Part shown: one piece after another, positions 10,322 through 22,816 of the stretch
How the letters are laid out: every line of letters starts with the position of its first letter
Position numbering within the stretch: position 1 is the stretch's first letter
DNA from: an uncultured Thalassolituus sp.
Lineage (GTDB): Bacteria; Pseudomonadota; Gammaproteobacteria; Pseudomonadales; Oceanobacteraceae
Assembly: GCF_950066645.1 (NCBI RefSeq)
Contig: NZ_CATMFB010000016.1
Coordinates: 28,786-92,785, forward strand
Reading direction: 5' to 3'
DNA length: 64,000 nucleotides
Translations under genes and position numbers: made by a program
Notes under the pieces: generated by a model
The model's input: the letters and a program-made list of their open reading frames with translations, nothing else
Database searches by the model: none
What the model was told of the DNA's origin: nothing

Positions 10322-10966
10322 ATGACTCAGCCATTGACCATCGCACTCTCCAAAGGGCGTATTCTGGATGACACACTTCCCCTGCTGGCGGAAGCGGGTA
10401 TTCATCCGGCTGAAGATATCAAGAAAAGCCGTAAGCTGATTTTCGATACCAACCATGAGCACATCAAGTTGGTGGTGATCCGTGCGACCGACGTTCCTAC
10501 CTATGTTGAATACGGTGCGGCCGACCTGGGCGTCGCGGGCAAAGACGTACTGATGGAATACAGCAGCGACAACCTCTGCGAGCCACTGGACCTGAATATC
10601 GCGACCTGTCGCCTTATGACGGCGGCACTGAAAGATGCTGAACTGCCAGCAGGCCGTTTAAAAGTCGCGACTAAGTTTGTGAATGTCGCTAAGCGCTATT
10701 TTGCAGAGCAGGGCCGTCAGGTGGATATCATCAAGCTTTATGGTGGTATGGAGCTGGCACCTATTATGGGTCTGGCCGATCTGATTGTAGATATCGTTGA
10801 TACCGGTAATACCCTCAAGGCTAATGGCCTCGAAGCCCGTGATCTGATCGCACCGATCAGCTCACGCTTAGTAGCGAGCCGTGCCTCGATGAAAGTAAAA
10901 TACAACCAGATCCAACCTATCATCGACCAGATGGCTGCCGCCGTTGAGCGTCAGCGTAACGCCTGA
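10322..10966 (+). CDS. hisG: ATP phosphoribosyltransferase, short form (HisG)
   Basis: Catalyses the first step of histidine synthesis, joining ATP and PRPP. The 214-residue protein is the short HisG form ([22 protein letters not shown]), lacking the C-terminal regulatory domain of E. coli HisG; short HisG enzymes need the HisRS-like subunit HisZ, which is not in this window. The PRPP-binding segment [14 protein letters not shown] is present near residue 160. SD-like AGAGAGGA precedes it. It lies 39 bp after murA and 11 bp before hisD, the Pseudomonas-type order. Confidence 0.97.
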   Translation: MTQPLTIALSKGRILDDTLPLLAEAGIHPAEDIKKSRKLIFDTNHEHIKLVVIRATDVPTYVEYGAADLGVAGKDVLMEYSSDNLCEPLDLNIATCRLMTAALKDAELPAGRLKVATKFVNVAKRYFAEQGRQVDIIKLYGGMELAPIMGLADLIVDIVDTGNTLKANGLEARDLIAPISSRLVASRASMKVKYNQIQPIIDQMAAAVERQRNA

Positions 10967-10977
10967 GGGGTACCGGC

Positions 10978-12282
10978 ATGAGCATTAACATCCGTCGTTT
11001 CCGTTCTGATCAGGCAGACTTCGCCCAACAGATGGACGAGCTGCTGGCATGGGAAGCCGTGTCAGACGCTGGCGTTCAGACCGCCGTGACCAACATCGTT
11101 AACGATGTCCGTGCACGTGGTGACGAAGCCCTGATCGAATACACCAACAAATTTGACCGTACCTCAGTCGCGACTATGGCTGAACTGGAACTGTCGCAGG
11201 AACAACTTCAGGCCGCACTCGATGGTCTTAGCGATGCTGAGCGCACCGCTCTGGTGACTGCAGCCGAGCGCGTACGTGCATACCACGAAAAGCAGAAACA
11301 GGATTCCTGGAGCTACACCGAAGCCGACGGCACTATGCTGGGCCAGAAGGTCACACCAATGGACCGCGTTGGTATCTATGTACCGGGCGGCAAAGCAGCG
11401 TACCCATCGTCTGTGCTGATGAACGCGATTCCGGCCCACGTTGCAGGCGTATCTGAAATCATCATGGTCGTACCGACTCCGGGCGGCGAACTGAATCAGC
11501 TGGTACTGGCAGCCGCTGCAGCTGCAGGCGTAACCCGCGTATTCACCGTCGGTGGTGCTCAGGCTGTGGCTGCGCTGGCCTACGGCACAGCAACCGTTCC
11601 TAAGGTCGACAAAATTGTTGGTCCGGGCAACATTTACGTCGCGACCGCTAAGCGCATGGTATTTGGTGCGGTGGGTATCGACATGATCGCTGGCCCATCC
11701 GAAATTCTCGTCGTGTGCGATGGTGATACCAACCCAGACTGGATCGCCATGGACCTGTTCTCGCAGGCCGAGCACGACGAAGACGCACAGTCGATACTGG
11801 TCGCGACCGACGAAGCCTTCCTGGATCAGGTACAGGCCAGCATCGAAAAACTGCTGCCAACCATGGAACGTGAGCCGATCATCCGTACTTCGCTGGTTGA
11901 TCGCGGCGCTATGATACTGGCCAGCGGTAAAGAAGACGCGCTGGCGCTGATCAACCGTATCGCACCAGAACACCTTGAGCTTTCAGTGGAAGATCCGGAC
12001 AGCTGGCTGCCAGGTATCCGCCACGCCGGTGCCATCTTTATGGGCCGCTATACCGCAGAAGCTCTTGGTGACTACTGTGCTGGGCCAAACCACGTACTGC
12101 CGACTTCTGGTACTGCGCGCTTCTCATCACCGCTGGGGGTATATGACTTCCAGAAGCGTTCATCGCTGGTGAAGTTCTCTGCAGACGGCGCGTCTGAAAT
12201 GGGGAAAGTGGCTTCCGTGCTGGCACGGGGAGAGCACCTGACCGCGCACGCGCGTTCAGCGGAGTATCGGATTAAGGACTGA
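10978..12282 (+). CDS. hisD: Histidinol dehydrogenase HisD
   Basis: Zinc enzyme that oxidises L-histidinol to L-histidine in two NAD-dependent steps, the last of the pathway. The 434-residue protein has [32 protein letters not shown] and the zinc/substrate segment [10 protein letters not shown] near residue 260, then the catalytic APEHLEL. Length is standard. It is followed immediately by an intrinsic terminator, so hisC downstream is not simply read through from hisG-hisD. Confidence 0.98.
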   Translation: MSINIRRFRSDQADFAQQMDELLAWEAVSDAGVQTAVTNIVNDVRARGDEALIEYTNKFDRTSVATMAELELSQEQLQAALDGLSDAERTALVTAAERVRAYHEKQKQDSWSYTEADGTMLGQKVTPMDRVGIYVPGGKAAYPSSVLMNAIPAHVAGVSEIIMVVPTPGGELNQLVLAAAAAAGVTRVFTVGGAQAVAALAYGTATVPKVDKIVGPGNIYVATAKRMVFGAVGIDMIAGPSEILVVCDGDTNPDWIAMDLFSQAEHDEDAQSILVATDEAFLDQVQASIEKLLPTMEREPIIRTSLVDRGAMILASGKEDALALINRIAPEHLELSVEDPDSWLPGIRHAGAIFMGRYTAEALGDYCAGPNHVLPTSGTARFSSPLGVYDFQKRSSLVKFSADGASEMGKVASVLARGEHLTAHARSAEYRIKD

Positions 12283-12301
12283 CGTCTTATCTGGTTTGAA
12301 G

Positions 12302-12330
12302 AGCCCGGCGATGCCGGGCTTTTTGGTTTT
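12302..12330 (+). terminator. Intrinsic terminator after hisD
   Basis: Perfect 8-bp stem AGCCCGGC / GCCGGGCT with a 3-base loop at 12302-12320, followed by TTTTTGGTTTT. It starts 20 bases after the hisD stop and should end murA-hisG-hisD transcription before hisC. Confidence 0.85.
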
Positions 12331-12343
12331 GGCTTCCTGCTGA

Positions 12344-12952
12344 TCCTCAAGGTTTGTAGCTGCCTTTGGCAGGGAGGCTTTCTTGGCTGCAGCCAGGCCT
12401 TTGTTTTTTCTGCAAGGGGCAGGCTTAACCGGCGTCCTGCCGGTTAGCACCCATCGTTATCTGCGATCCCGCGGGGTCATCACAAGCCGGGTTTTATCAG
12501 CGCTTCGCGGTGACATCGTTTTTCATTTTGAGAGTAGGTTTCGCGGGATGGTAATGCGCCTCTGGGGCCGCCGGGATTTACGCCAGCTTTGCAGGCAACG
12601 TGAGGCAGGATGCCGAACGAGGCTCCATACGGGCATGGATGCCCGACGGAGCCGGTTGCCGGAAAAGCCAGTAAATATCGGGTTCACGGCCCAGAAAGCG
12701 CGAAAGCAGGGGGATGGGCCGCCCGCCCGGGGGATGCAATCCCCCAACAAGGGCATATAGACCTGGCGGCAGCCAAAAAAGTCTCCCTGCCGAAGGCAGC
12801 TATAAACCTTGAGGATCGGAAGGGGCCTGCCCCTTGCAGAAAAAACAAAGGCCTGGCGGCAGCCAGGAAAGCCTCCCTGCCGAAGGCAGCTACTGCCAAC
12901 AAGGGCATAGGAACCCGGCGGCAGCCTAAGCCCCCTCCCACCGAAGGTGGCC
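12344..12952. repeat. Cluster of related repeats between hisD and hisC, including a long inverted pair
   Basis: This 0.7 kb gap holds no convincing gene. A repeat unit with core CTGGCGGCAGCC, then CTCCCTGCCGAAGGCAGCTA, occurs on the plus strand at about 12762-12803 and 12852-12893, with a diverged third copy at 12913-12952 (CCGGCGGCAGCC). A fourth copy lies inverted at 12344-12423. The inverted copy and 12826-12893 match over about 65-70 bases with few differences, including the arm CCCCTTGCAGAAAAAACAAA. CAACAAGGGCATA precedes two of the units (12746 and 12897). Each unit is itself palindromic (CTGCCGAAGGCAG), like REP-type extragenic repeats. Confidence 0.8.
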
Positions 12953-12959
12953 ACCGATG

Positions 12960-12965
12960 TATAAT
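12960..12965 (+). promoter_or_regulatory. Candidate -10 element of hisC
   Basis: A perfect TATAAT lies 35 bases before the hisC start, just after the last repeat unit. No good -35 is seen 16-18 bases upstream, so this is a weak or activator-dependent promoter call. It would give hisC its own transcription despite the terminator after hisD. Confidence 0.4.
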
Positions 12966-13000
12966 GCCCGCCTCGAAACCTCAGACCACAGGCCCATCTC

Positions 13001-14077
13001 ATGTCGATAGACGCACTCGTCGAAAATCTCATCCGCCCTGAAATCCGCGCATTACAGGCATACCACGTCGGTAACGCCAGCGGCATGATCAAGCTCGATG
13101 CGATGGAGAATCCATTCCAGTGGCCTGAAGCGATGAAGGCCGAGTGGCAGACTTTATTAGCCGGCTGCGCGCTGAATCGTTATCCGCATCCTGTTGCGCC
13201 AGAGGTGGTTGCCGGTCTGCGTGAGGTGATGGAAGTGCCTGAGCAATATGGCATTCTGCTCGGCAATGGGTCTGACGAGATTATTCAGCTGTTGACGATG
13301 GCAGTAGCAAAGCCGGGGGCTTGTGTAATGGCACCAGAGCCGGGCTTTGTGATGTATAAGATGATTTCGACGTTCGTTGGCACCGATTATGTCGGTGTCC
13401 CGCTGAAGTCTGATTTCTCGCTTGATCGCGATGCGATGCTGGCGGTGATCGCTGAGAAGAATCCGGCGCTGATTTTCCTGGCGCAGCCGAATAACCCGAC
13501 CGGCAATTTATGGGCAGAAGATGATCTGGTGGCGATTATCGAGGCGTCGAATGGTCTGGTGGTGCTTGATGAGGCATACCTGCCATTCTCCAGTCGCAAC
13601 CACCTGAGCTGGCTCGACCGTTTCTATAACGTGGTGGTGATGCGTACGCTGTCTAAAGTCGGTCTTGCGGGTCTGCGTCTGGGTATGCTGTTTGGTCGTT
13701 CTGAGTGGCTGAATGAAATTGATAAAATCCGCATGCCTTACAACATCAATGTTCTGACTCAGGCGTCTGCAGCATTTGCGTTGAAGCACTATAACGTGCT
13801 GATGGAGCAGTGCGCAGTGTTGCGGAGCGAGCGCGAAAACATGATGAATGTTCTGGCTGGTCTGGGGTTCGAAACTTATCCTTCAGAGGCAAATTTTATT
13901 CTTGCCCGATGCCCGGAAAAAAATGCGCGCGTTATTTTTGATGCGTTGAAAGAGAAGAAAATTCTGATTAAGTGCCTGGATGGTGGCCACCCTCTGTTGA
14001 GTGACTGTCTGCGCTTTACGGTTGGAGCGCCTGAAGAAAATGCGCAGCTGTTTGCTGCGCTTCAGGACATTCTCTGA
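13001..14077 (+). CDS. hisC: Histidinol-phosphate aminotransferase HisC
   Basis: PLP enzyme converting imidazole-acetol phosphate to histidinol phosphate. The 358-residue class I/II aminotransferase has LGNGSDEIIQLL, PNNPTGNLW (substrate/PLP site), LDEAYLPF (PLP aspartate) and TLSKVGLAGLRLGM, where the lysine forms the Schiff base near residue 220. Start MSIDALVENLIRPEIR is typical of the family. It is separated from hisD by a terminator and a repeat cluster, and converges with the DegS-type protease gene, 3 bases apart. Confidence 0.96.
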   Translation: MSIDALVENLIRPEIRALQAYHVGNASGMIKLDAMENPFQWPEAMKAEWQTLLAGCALNRYPHPVAPEVVAGLREVMEVPEQYGILLGNGSDEIIQLLTMAVAKPGACVMAPEPGFVMYKMISTFVGTDYVGVPLKSDFSLDRDAMLAVIAEKNPALIFLAQPNNPTGNLWAEDDLVAIIEASNGLVVLDEAYLPFSSRNHLSWLDRFYNVVVMRTLSKVGLAGLRLGMLFGRSEWLNEIDKIRMPYNINVLTQASAAFALKHYNVLMEQCAVLRSERENMMNVLAGLGFETYPSEANFILARCPEKNARVIFDALKEKKILIKCLDGGHPLLSDCLRFTVGAPEENAQLFAALQDIL

Positions 14078-14080
14078 GTA

Positions 14081-15262
14081 TTACTTGGTCTGGCGTCGAC
14101 CCGCAATTGCGCGGGTTGTCGCCGTCTTTCCTGCCCGAAGATACTCAACAGCAATCTCGTCTCCCGGACGTAATTCAGCGATCCGGTTCATGGCAGCTCT
14201 GGCGTTGCTGGTCTCTTCCCCATTAATTGAAAGAATAATATCACCGACTTTCAGCCCGGCCTGACTCGCAGGACCATCGGGAAATATGCCGGTGACCAGC
14301 AAGCCTGTCAGGGCACCGGGAAGTTTCAGTGCGGTCAATAATTCAGGTGTGGCTTCCTGTACTTCAATCCCCAGCCAGCCGCGGATAGTCGTGCCGTATT
14401 TTGCGATATCGTTGGTGGCCCTCAGTGCGAGGTGCGCAGGAATTGCAAAACCTATTCCTTCGCTCCCCCCTGACTGAGAGTAAATTGCGGTATTGATCCC
14501 AACGAGTTGCCCTAATGCGTTAATCAAGGCGCCACCGGAGTTGCCGGGGTTAATCGCTGCGTCCGTCTGGATGTAATTTTCGAAGGTGTTCAGCCCAACG
14601 CGATTGCGTCCTGTCGCCGAAACAATGCCCATGGTGACGGTCTGACCCACACCGAAAGGGTTACCGATCGCGAGCACGACATCACCAACACGCACTTTAT
14701 CTGCAGCGGCTTTCGTAATTACGGGTAATGGCTGAAGGTTGACGTGCAGAACCGCGAGATCCGCTTCCGGGTCGGTTCCTGTGATCGTTGCGTTGGCTTC
14801 ACGACCATCATGCAGAGAAACAACGATCTCATCGGCGCCGTTAACCACATGGTAGTTGGTGATGATGTAGCCATTTTCCGACATGATGACGCCGGAGCCC
14901 AGGCTGGACTGCATTCGCTCGCTGGGCTGCGGGCTGTTACGGAAAAATCGCTGGAAAGCGGGGTCATTCAGCAGTGGGTGTGTCTTACGCTGAACCCGCT
15001 TACGGGTATAAATATTCACCACTGCAGGTGCCGCAGAAGCGACAGCGTCTGCGTAACTGACCGGGCCGCTGGCAACAGGCGGTGGCGTTACCGGAGTTTC
15101 AGTGGGAGGGACTACGACCTCCTCTTCAATCAGTGGCGCGCTGAGAATCAGGCGCTCAGGGTAGACCCAGTGTGGGGCCAGGGTAAGAATTGAGATAGCG
15201 ATAACGCCCCCGACAATTGCCGGAAGCAGAAAGCGCACTGCAAATCCTTGCACCAAAGACAT
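14081..15262 (-). CDS. degS: Membrane-anchored DegS/AlgW-type serine protease
   Basis: Periplasmic site-1 protease of the envelope-stress pathway that cuts the anti-sigma factor RseA/MucA when its PDZ domain senses misfolded outer-membrane proteins. One N-terminal membrane anchor (FLLPAIVGGVIAISILTLA), trypsin-like domain with the triad in TNYHVV, DPEADLAVL and NPGNSGGAL, and a single PDZ domain near the C-terminus (GPASQAGLKVGDIILSING). I chose the ATG at 15260-15262 behind AGGAG, giving 393 residues, close to Pseudomonas AlgW. Position next to hisC also matches algW; a two-PDZ DegP/MucD is excluded. Confidence 0.93.
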   Translation of the reverse strand: MSLVQGFAVRFLLPAIVGGVIAISILTLAPHWVYPERLILSAPLIEEEVVVPPTETPVTPPPVASGPVSYADAVASAAPAVVNIYTRKRVQRKTHPLLNDPAFQRFFRNSPQPSERMQSSLGSGVIMSENGYIITNYHVVNGADEIVVSLHDGREANATITGTDPEADLAVLHVNLQPLPVITKAAADKVRVGDVVLAIGNPFGVGQTVTMGIVSATGRNRVGLNTFENYIQTDAAINPGNSGGALINALGQLVGINTAIYSQSGGSEGIGFAIPAHLALRATNDIAKYGTTIRGWLGIEVQEATPELLTALKLPGALTGLLVTGIFPDGPASQAGLKVGDIILSINGEETSNARAAMNRIAELRPGDEIAVEYLRAGKTATTRAIAGRRQTK

Positions 15263-15414
15263 CTGATAACTCCTGGTGTTCCGACAGACCTGACGGCCTG
15301 TACGGAGAGCATAAAGCACCCTCATGTTGGCCGATGCAGACTGGCACAGTTCAGAGATCCGGGGTGCTGGTGATAAACTGCTGCTAATTTAACAAATTTA
15401 CAGGTGACAAGACC

Positions 15415-16176
15415 ATGGCTGTCGAGCGTAAGGAACTGTTAAAGCATCTCGATAATCTTCTGCAGAGCCATCGTATCCGCGATTATTGTCCCAATGGTCT
15501 GCAAGTGGCGGGCGCAGAGCATATTTCCAGTATCGTAACGGGGGTCACCGCCAGTCAGGCGCTGATCGATGCCGCGATTGAGCGTGGGGCGGATACCATT
15601 CTGGTTCACCATGGTTATTTCTGGAAAGGTGAGGACGAACGTATCACCGGCATAAAACGTGAGCGACTGAAAAGCCTCCTCGCGAACGATATCAATCTGA
15701 TTGCCTATCACCTGCCACTGGATATGCACCCCATATACGGAAATAACGCTCAGCTGGCTGACGTGCTTGGGCTTCAGGTGGATGGGCCTCTGGACGAAAG
15801 CGACCTGTCCGTGCCCGGAAATATAGGGCGCCTGCCGCGTCCGATGAGTGGTAAAGAATTCCGCGCCTGGCTGGGTGAGTGCCTTAAACGTGAACCGCTT
15901 CATATCGGCGAAGAGAATGACACCATAGAAACCATCGCCTGGTGTACTGGTGGTGCTCAGGGATACCTGCAGAAAGCTGTGAATGCTGGCGTCGATGCCT
16001 TCCTGACTGGCGAGATTAACGAGCCTGCGGTGCACCTTGCGCGAGAAACCGGTACTCACTTTTTCAGTGCCGGACACCACGCCACAGAGCGTTACGGTGC
16101 AAAGGCTCTGGGTGAATATCTGGCCGATGAGTTTCCGGTCGACGTCGAATTTATCGACATCGACAACCCGGTTTAA
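15415..16176 (+). CDS. Nif3/DUF34 family dinuclear-metal protein (YbgI type)
   Basis: Member of the widespread Nif3/DUF34 family, cytosolic toroid-forming proteins with a two-metal site and debated function (annotated as GTP cyclohydrolase I type 2-like or metal-insertase-like). The 253-residue sequence has the metal-binding pieces LVHHGYFWKG near residue 65, YHLPLDMHP near 102, and HHATERYGAKALGEYL near the C-terminus. Length is that of E. coli YbgI. It overlaps the convergent DUF808 gene by 4 bases. Confidence 0.92.
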   Translation: MAVERKELLKHLDNLLQSHRIRDYCPNGLQVAGAEHISSIVTGVTASQALIDAAIERGADTILVHHGYFWKGEDERITGIKRERLKSLLANDINLIAYHLPLDMHPIYGNNAQLADVLGLQVDGPLDESDLSVPGNIGRLPRPMSGKEFRAWLGECLKREPLHIGEENDTIETIAWCTGGAQGYLQKAVNAGVDAFLTGEINEPAVHLARETGTHFFSAGHHATERYGAKALGEYLADEFPVDVEFIDIDNPV

Positions 16177-17090
16177 GAGCGGAGCTTTTTAATCAGAGTC
16201 ACCGGGATCAGCACTGCGATTCCGGCCAGAACGCCAGTCGTCAGATTAGCCATCATGGCGATCAGGGTGGCTGCACCAGGGATGGCAAGGTAGCTCAGGC
16301 TTTGTGAGGTGTCATGAACCCAGTGTTCGAGCGCCGGAATATGGTGAGCGAGAATACCGCCTCCCACGAGAAACATTGCCAGAGTGCCAACCACGGACAG
16401 AAGCTTCATCAGGCGGGGCGCGAGGTTCAGCAAGAATCGTCCGAGCAGGGCTTTAAATCTGCCTAATGCAGCATTGCGCTGCTCTGTCAGCCAGAGGCCG
16501 GCATCATCCAGTTTCACTATCCCTGCCACCAGACCATAAACGCCAAAAGTAAATAACAGCGCCAGTACGGACAGTGCAATAATCTGTGTCAGAAGTGCAG
16601 CTTCGGCCATGGTGCCCAGTGAAATAACAATAATTTCTGCGGACAGAATAAAGTCGGTCCGGATAGCCCCTTTAATCTTCTCTTTTTCAAAAGCCACCAT
16701 GTCGACAGATTGATCTGCCACGGCTGCGCGTCGCTCCTCTTTCTCTTCTTCGTGGGGGAAAAACTTATGTACCAGTTTTTCTACCCCTTCAAAGCAGAGA
16801 TATGCGCCACCAATCATCATCAGCCAGATAATCGCTTGGGGCAGAAATGCACTGATGATCAGAGCCGATGGCACAAGTATCAGCTTGTTTAACAGCGATC
16901 CCCGGGTAACGGCCCAGACGACAGGTAATTCGCGTTCAGCACGGATGCCAGTCACTTGCTGAGCATTCAGCGCGAGGTCGTCACCAAGTACACCTGAAGT
17001 CTTCTTAGCTGCGAGTTTTGACATCGCTGCAACGTCATCAAGTATTGAGGCGATATCATCAAGTAATGCGAGAAGGCTGCCCGCGGCCAT
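16173..17090 (-). CDS. DUF808 family inner-membrane protein (YedI-like)
   Basis: Inner-membrane protein of unknown function, family DUF808 (E. coli YedI). The 305-residue sequence begins MAAGSLLALLDDIASILDDVA, with the conserved KKTSGVLGDDLALNAQQVTG segment, then about seven hydrophobic helices interrupted by a charged cytosolic stretch (HEEEKEERRAA) near residue 120. Convergent with and overlapping the Nif3-like gene; the next gene on this strand, a porin, starts over 120 bp away so it is probably monocistronic. Confidence 0.9.
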   Translation of the reverse strand: MAAGSLLALLDDIASILDDVAAMSKLAAKKTSGVLGDDLALNAQQVTGIRAERELPVVWAVTRGSLLNKLILVPSALIISAFLPQAIIWLMMIGGAYLCFEGVEKLVHKFFPHEEEKEERRAAVADQSVDMVAFEKEKIKGAIRTDFILSAEIIVISLGTMAEAALLTQIIALSVLALLFTFGVYGLVAGIVKLDDAGLWLTEQRNAALGRFKALLGRFLLNLAPRLMKLLSVVGTLAMFLVGGGILAHHIPALEHWVHDTSQSLSYLAIPGAATLIAMMANLTTGVLAGIAVLIPVTLIKKLRS

Positions 17091-17213
17091 AAGTCATTCC
17101 CTTTTTAGGTATTGGCACAGTAGCGACCAGCATAATACGCGGGCAGAAGAGGGAAAAGCGCCAACTGCGGATGAGTCTTTAAAAAGTCTGCAGTGGGTAT
17201 TTATTTAATCCAT

Positions 17214-18323
17214 TCAGAAATAAAAATCGATCGTGGCATACAGGGCATCAAAGTCCCCCTCTAACGCCTGTCCGTCACGGTCGAAATAGCCGTTTTGTGT
17301 CAGGTACTCGAGGTACATCCAACCAGGGCCATATTTGTAGCTCAGGCCGGGAGCGAAGGCGCGGATGGTGTTACTGTCGTTACCTTCGGTGCCCGGCTCT
17401 GCGTAGGTCAGATCCGTGTAGAACGACCAGTTGCCAATGCTGTATCCGAGTTCGGCGGCGTAACGGGTGTTTTCTACAGTGGCGTCCAGATATTCCTCTG
17501 GCAGATTCCGCTCTGTGGTGATGGCCGACACCTTACCCCAGAAGCCGTAATAGTTTGCTGTGTAGTAGAGGGCAGCAGCGGAATGATCACCACTGACTTC
17601 GCCGGTGCCTGAGATCAGCTCCTGCAAGCCGCCGCTCTGAGCAGACACACCGACCTGAACATAACCATTCAGTGCATAAGACAGATTGCCGACCAGCGTC
17701 TGTACTTTCCTGTATGTGGCTTTACTGCCCCAGTGGCCGTTGTCATCCATGGTGTCTGTACTGGTGCTCCAGTCATCCGCCAGAAAGAGGGCGGCGTCGT
17801 AGTGCAGCCGGTCCAGCGTCTGAGACACTTTTACGCCAACATCCATCTGGTCGCCGTAGCCGGCGAGAAACATATCGCCCGGCCAGAAGTTATAGGTGGC
17901 CCATGCAAAAGGAACCTGGTTTTTGCCAATCAGCACCTGCGGACCATCGTCAAACTGGTAACCAACCCAGGCCTTGTGAAGAGCGAACTGACCGCCAGTG
18001 CTGTTGTTTTCGGTATCGGTGAAGGCACCCGGGCCGAACCGCGTTTCCGCAGAATAGCTCCAGGGTGTGCCTGCGACCTGGCCATCGGCATAAATCACCA
18101 GCGCTTCGCTGTCGATTACTCCCCAGCTGTTCTCTTGAGATTCGTCGTTCTGTTGGTGCTGGTAGTTAAACCATATCCCACCTGAAATATCCGGGCTGGC
18201 AATGCTGTGAGAGGAAACCATGGTCATCAGGAGTGCAGAGGATGACAGAATTACGGCCTTAGTGAGTGTTCTGGGGAGGGCAGCCCCCTCACGGGTGAGA
18301 TAGTCAGCAACAGACTTCGACAT
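17214..18323 (-). CDS. Outer-membrane porin, OprP/OprO-like beta-barrel
   Basis: Predicted outer-membrane pore protein of 369 residues. An N-terminal signal region ends near SHSIA-SP at about residue 43, followed by alternating aromatic beta strands (GGIWFNYQHQQ, YHYDAALFL) and a terminal aromatic residue in ATIDFYF, the C-terminal signature recognised by the BAM complex. The ATG at 18321-18323 has AGGAG. Fold and overall look fit carbohydrate or phosphate-selective trimeric porins, but the substrate cannot be read from the sequence. A perfect 12-bp inverted repeat lies 62-97 bases upstream. Confidence 0.75.
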   Translation of the reverse strand: MSKSVADYLTREGAALPRTLTKAVILSSSALLMTMVSSHSIASPDISGGIWFNYQHQQNDESQENSWGVIDSEALVIYADGQVAGTPWSYSAETRFGPGAFTDTENNSTGGQFALHKAWVGYQFDDGPQVLIGKNQVPFAWATYNFWPGDMFLAGYGDQMDVGVKVSQTLDRLHYDAALFLADDWSTSTDTMDDNGHWGSKATYRKVQTLVGNLSYALNGYVQVGVSAQSGGLQELISGTGEVSGDHSAAALYYTANYYGFWGKVSAITTERNLPEEYLDATVENTRYAAELGYSIGNWSFYTDLTYAEPGTEGNDSNTIRAFAPGLSYKYGPGWMYLEYLTQNGYFDRDGQALEGDFDALYATIDFYF

Positions 18324-18384
18324 GGATAACTCCTGGCTAGCTGTGTATTGAGGGGCGTCCGCGCTTTCAACGGTGGTTGAAAGA

Positions 18385-18420
18385 AGAATCTATACAATTG
18401 TAGCAGTCTGTATAGATTCT
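18385..18420. promoter_or_regulatory. Perfect 12-bp inverted repeat upstream of the porin gene
   Basis: Arms AGAATCTATACA (18385-18396) and TGTATAGATTCT (18409-18420) are perfect complements separated by 12 bases. The site is 62-97 bases before the porin start and 30 bases past the DMT-permease stop. No T-tract follows on either strand, so an operator for a dimeric regulator is more likely than a terminator. Confidence 0.65.
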
Positions 18421-18450
18421 CCAGTGTCGGTTGAACGGGTCGCTTCCGGG

Positions 18451-19395
18451 CTACTTCAGGCGCGATACGCCAAGCATCACCAGTGCCATACCGATCACGG
18501 CCGTCCAGCCAAACGGTTCTCCCAGAAACAGAATAGCCATAATCGTGGTCATTACCGGGCCTATCGTGCCTGAGACGCTGGCTTTCGCTGGGCCAATCCG
18601 TTTGATGGCTTCGCTGACCATGAACGAAGGGAGAACTGTCGCCATGATTGCGAGCACCAATGTGCCTGTCCAACGAGGTGTGTCCATCTCAGGAATCACC
18701 AGCCCTTCACTGATCGCATAGTGCAGTAGGGTTGCTACCGTGGCCGATCCCATGGAAATACAGGTGAAAAAAAGGCTCCCGAGCTCAGCAATACTGCGCT
18801 TGCTGAACAGAATAAACAGCGAGAACGACAGAGCGCTCCCAAGAATTAACAGCGTGCCCTTGGTAATGTCGGCTTCGCTGGTGCCCGGAGGGGCGATCTG
18901 CAGGTCGTGGCCATACACAATGCCTAATCCAATGTAAGTAAGCACCAACGCAGGGATCACGGTTCTGCTGACTTTTGCGCCAAAAAACAGCGCGCCAATC
19001 ACCACCACCATGCTTGGGTAGGCGTACAGCATCAGACGTTCCAGCTGAGCGCTGACGTACTCCAGTCCGGACAGATCAAGTAATGAGGCCAGGTAGTAGC
19101 CGAGCAGGCCGACCGCCGCCGCGCGTGCAACATCAGTCGCCTTCGGCTTCTTCTTCATACGACCCCAGAGTACTGCTCCGATGATCAGATAAACAGGCAG
19201 GGCAATGACCATGCGCAGGCCCATAAGCGGCATCGCCGTCATGCCGAGGCCATACAGCCACTTGATGATGATCGGCTTGGTTGAAAACAGAAAGGCAGCA
19301 CTTAAGGCGAGGATAAGGCCAAAGCGTATGTTCCCCGGATCATCCGGAGAGGTGTTTTCGGTGTCAGGGACAGGCCCTGTCTGTGGGGCAGCCAT
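18451..19395 (-). CDS. DMT/EamA-family permease
   Basis: Ten-helix drug/metabolite transporter of 314 residues with two EamA repeats (first about residues 25-160, second about 175-310). The helices are visible as hydrophobic blocks beginning FGLILALSAAFLFSTKPIIIKWLY and ending VIGMALVMLGVSRLK. SD AAAGGAA precedes the ATG. Family members export or import amino acids, sugars or metabolites; the substrate is not identifiable here. It lies upstream of, and co-directional with, the porin gene, 127 bp apart. Confidence 0.88.
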   Translation of the reverse strand: MAAPQTGPVPDTENTSPDDPGNIRFGLILALSAAFLFSTKPIIIKWLYGLGMTAMPLMGLRMVIALPVYLIIGAVLWGRMKKKPKATDVARAAAVGLLGYYLASLLDLSGLEYVSAQLERLMLYAYPSMVVVIGALFFGAKVSRTVIPALVLTYIGLGIVYGHDLQIAPPGTSEADITKGTLLILGSALSFSLFILFSKRSIAELGSLFFTCISMGSATVATLLHYAISEGLVIPEMDTPRWTGTLVLAIMATVLPSFMVSEAIKRIGPAKASVSGTIGPVMTTIMAILFLGEPFGWTAVIGMALVMLGVSRLK

Positions 19396-19670
19396 GTTGA
19401 TTCCTTTGTCGTTATGGTGCTTTGTGGTGGCTGCGAGAGAGAAAATAAGTGCGGTGAAAAACCGTTCAAAGCTGCTCTTTCGCAGCCTTAACCGGTGTGG
19501 ACTCTGTGGATCCTTACCTATGTGCTGCGCGTGAGTGTGCCTGCCACCATAGAGAGGCAGGTTTGCATAGCCACATCACGCGCGCTGGATACATATTCAG
19601 TATCGTCCGGAAAGGATAAAGATTACTGAAAACTAGCAGACCTCACAGACAAAGAAAAGCGCCAGTTTCA

Positions 19671-19699
19671 TTTACCCACGAAGCCGATTCAGGTAAACT
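19671..19699 (+). promoter_or_regulatory. Candidate pyrG promoter
   Basis: TTTACC at 19671-19676 and TAAACT at 19694-19699 stand 17 bases apart in the 420-bp divergent gap before pyrG, leaving a leader of about 110 bases. Apart from this the gap (19396-19815) shows no gene or repeat that I recognise. Weak, by-eye call. Confidence 0.3.
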
Positions 19700-19782
19700 G
19701 CCCTCCCATCTTAAGAGAGGGGTCTGAAGCTGCTTACCGCGCGCTGCGCATAGTTCTCAAGCAAGCCTGACAGCCACTCTGA

Positions 19783-21435
<1,653 letters not shown>

Positions 21436-21457
21436 TTTTTAAACACTTTAACTTTAA

Positions 21458-22807
<1,350 letters not shown>

Positions 22808-22816
22808 TACCTGCTG

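Noticed and set aside
12610..13041. Open frames of 60-190 codons on both strands in the hisD-hisC gap
   Set aside because: They run through the palindromic repeat units, giving repeated low-quality peptides on both strands; no start signals. Repeats explain them better than genes.
18385..18420. Intrinsic terminator of the DMT permease gene
   Set aside because: The hairpin arms are AT-rich and no T-tract follows on the minus strand.
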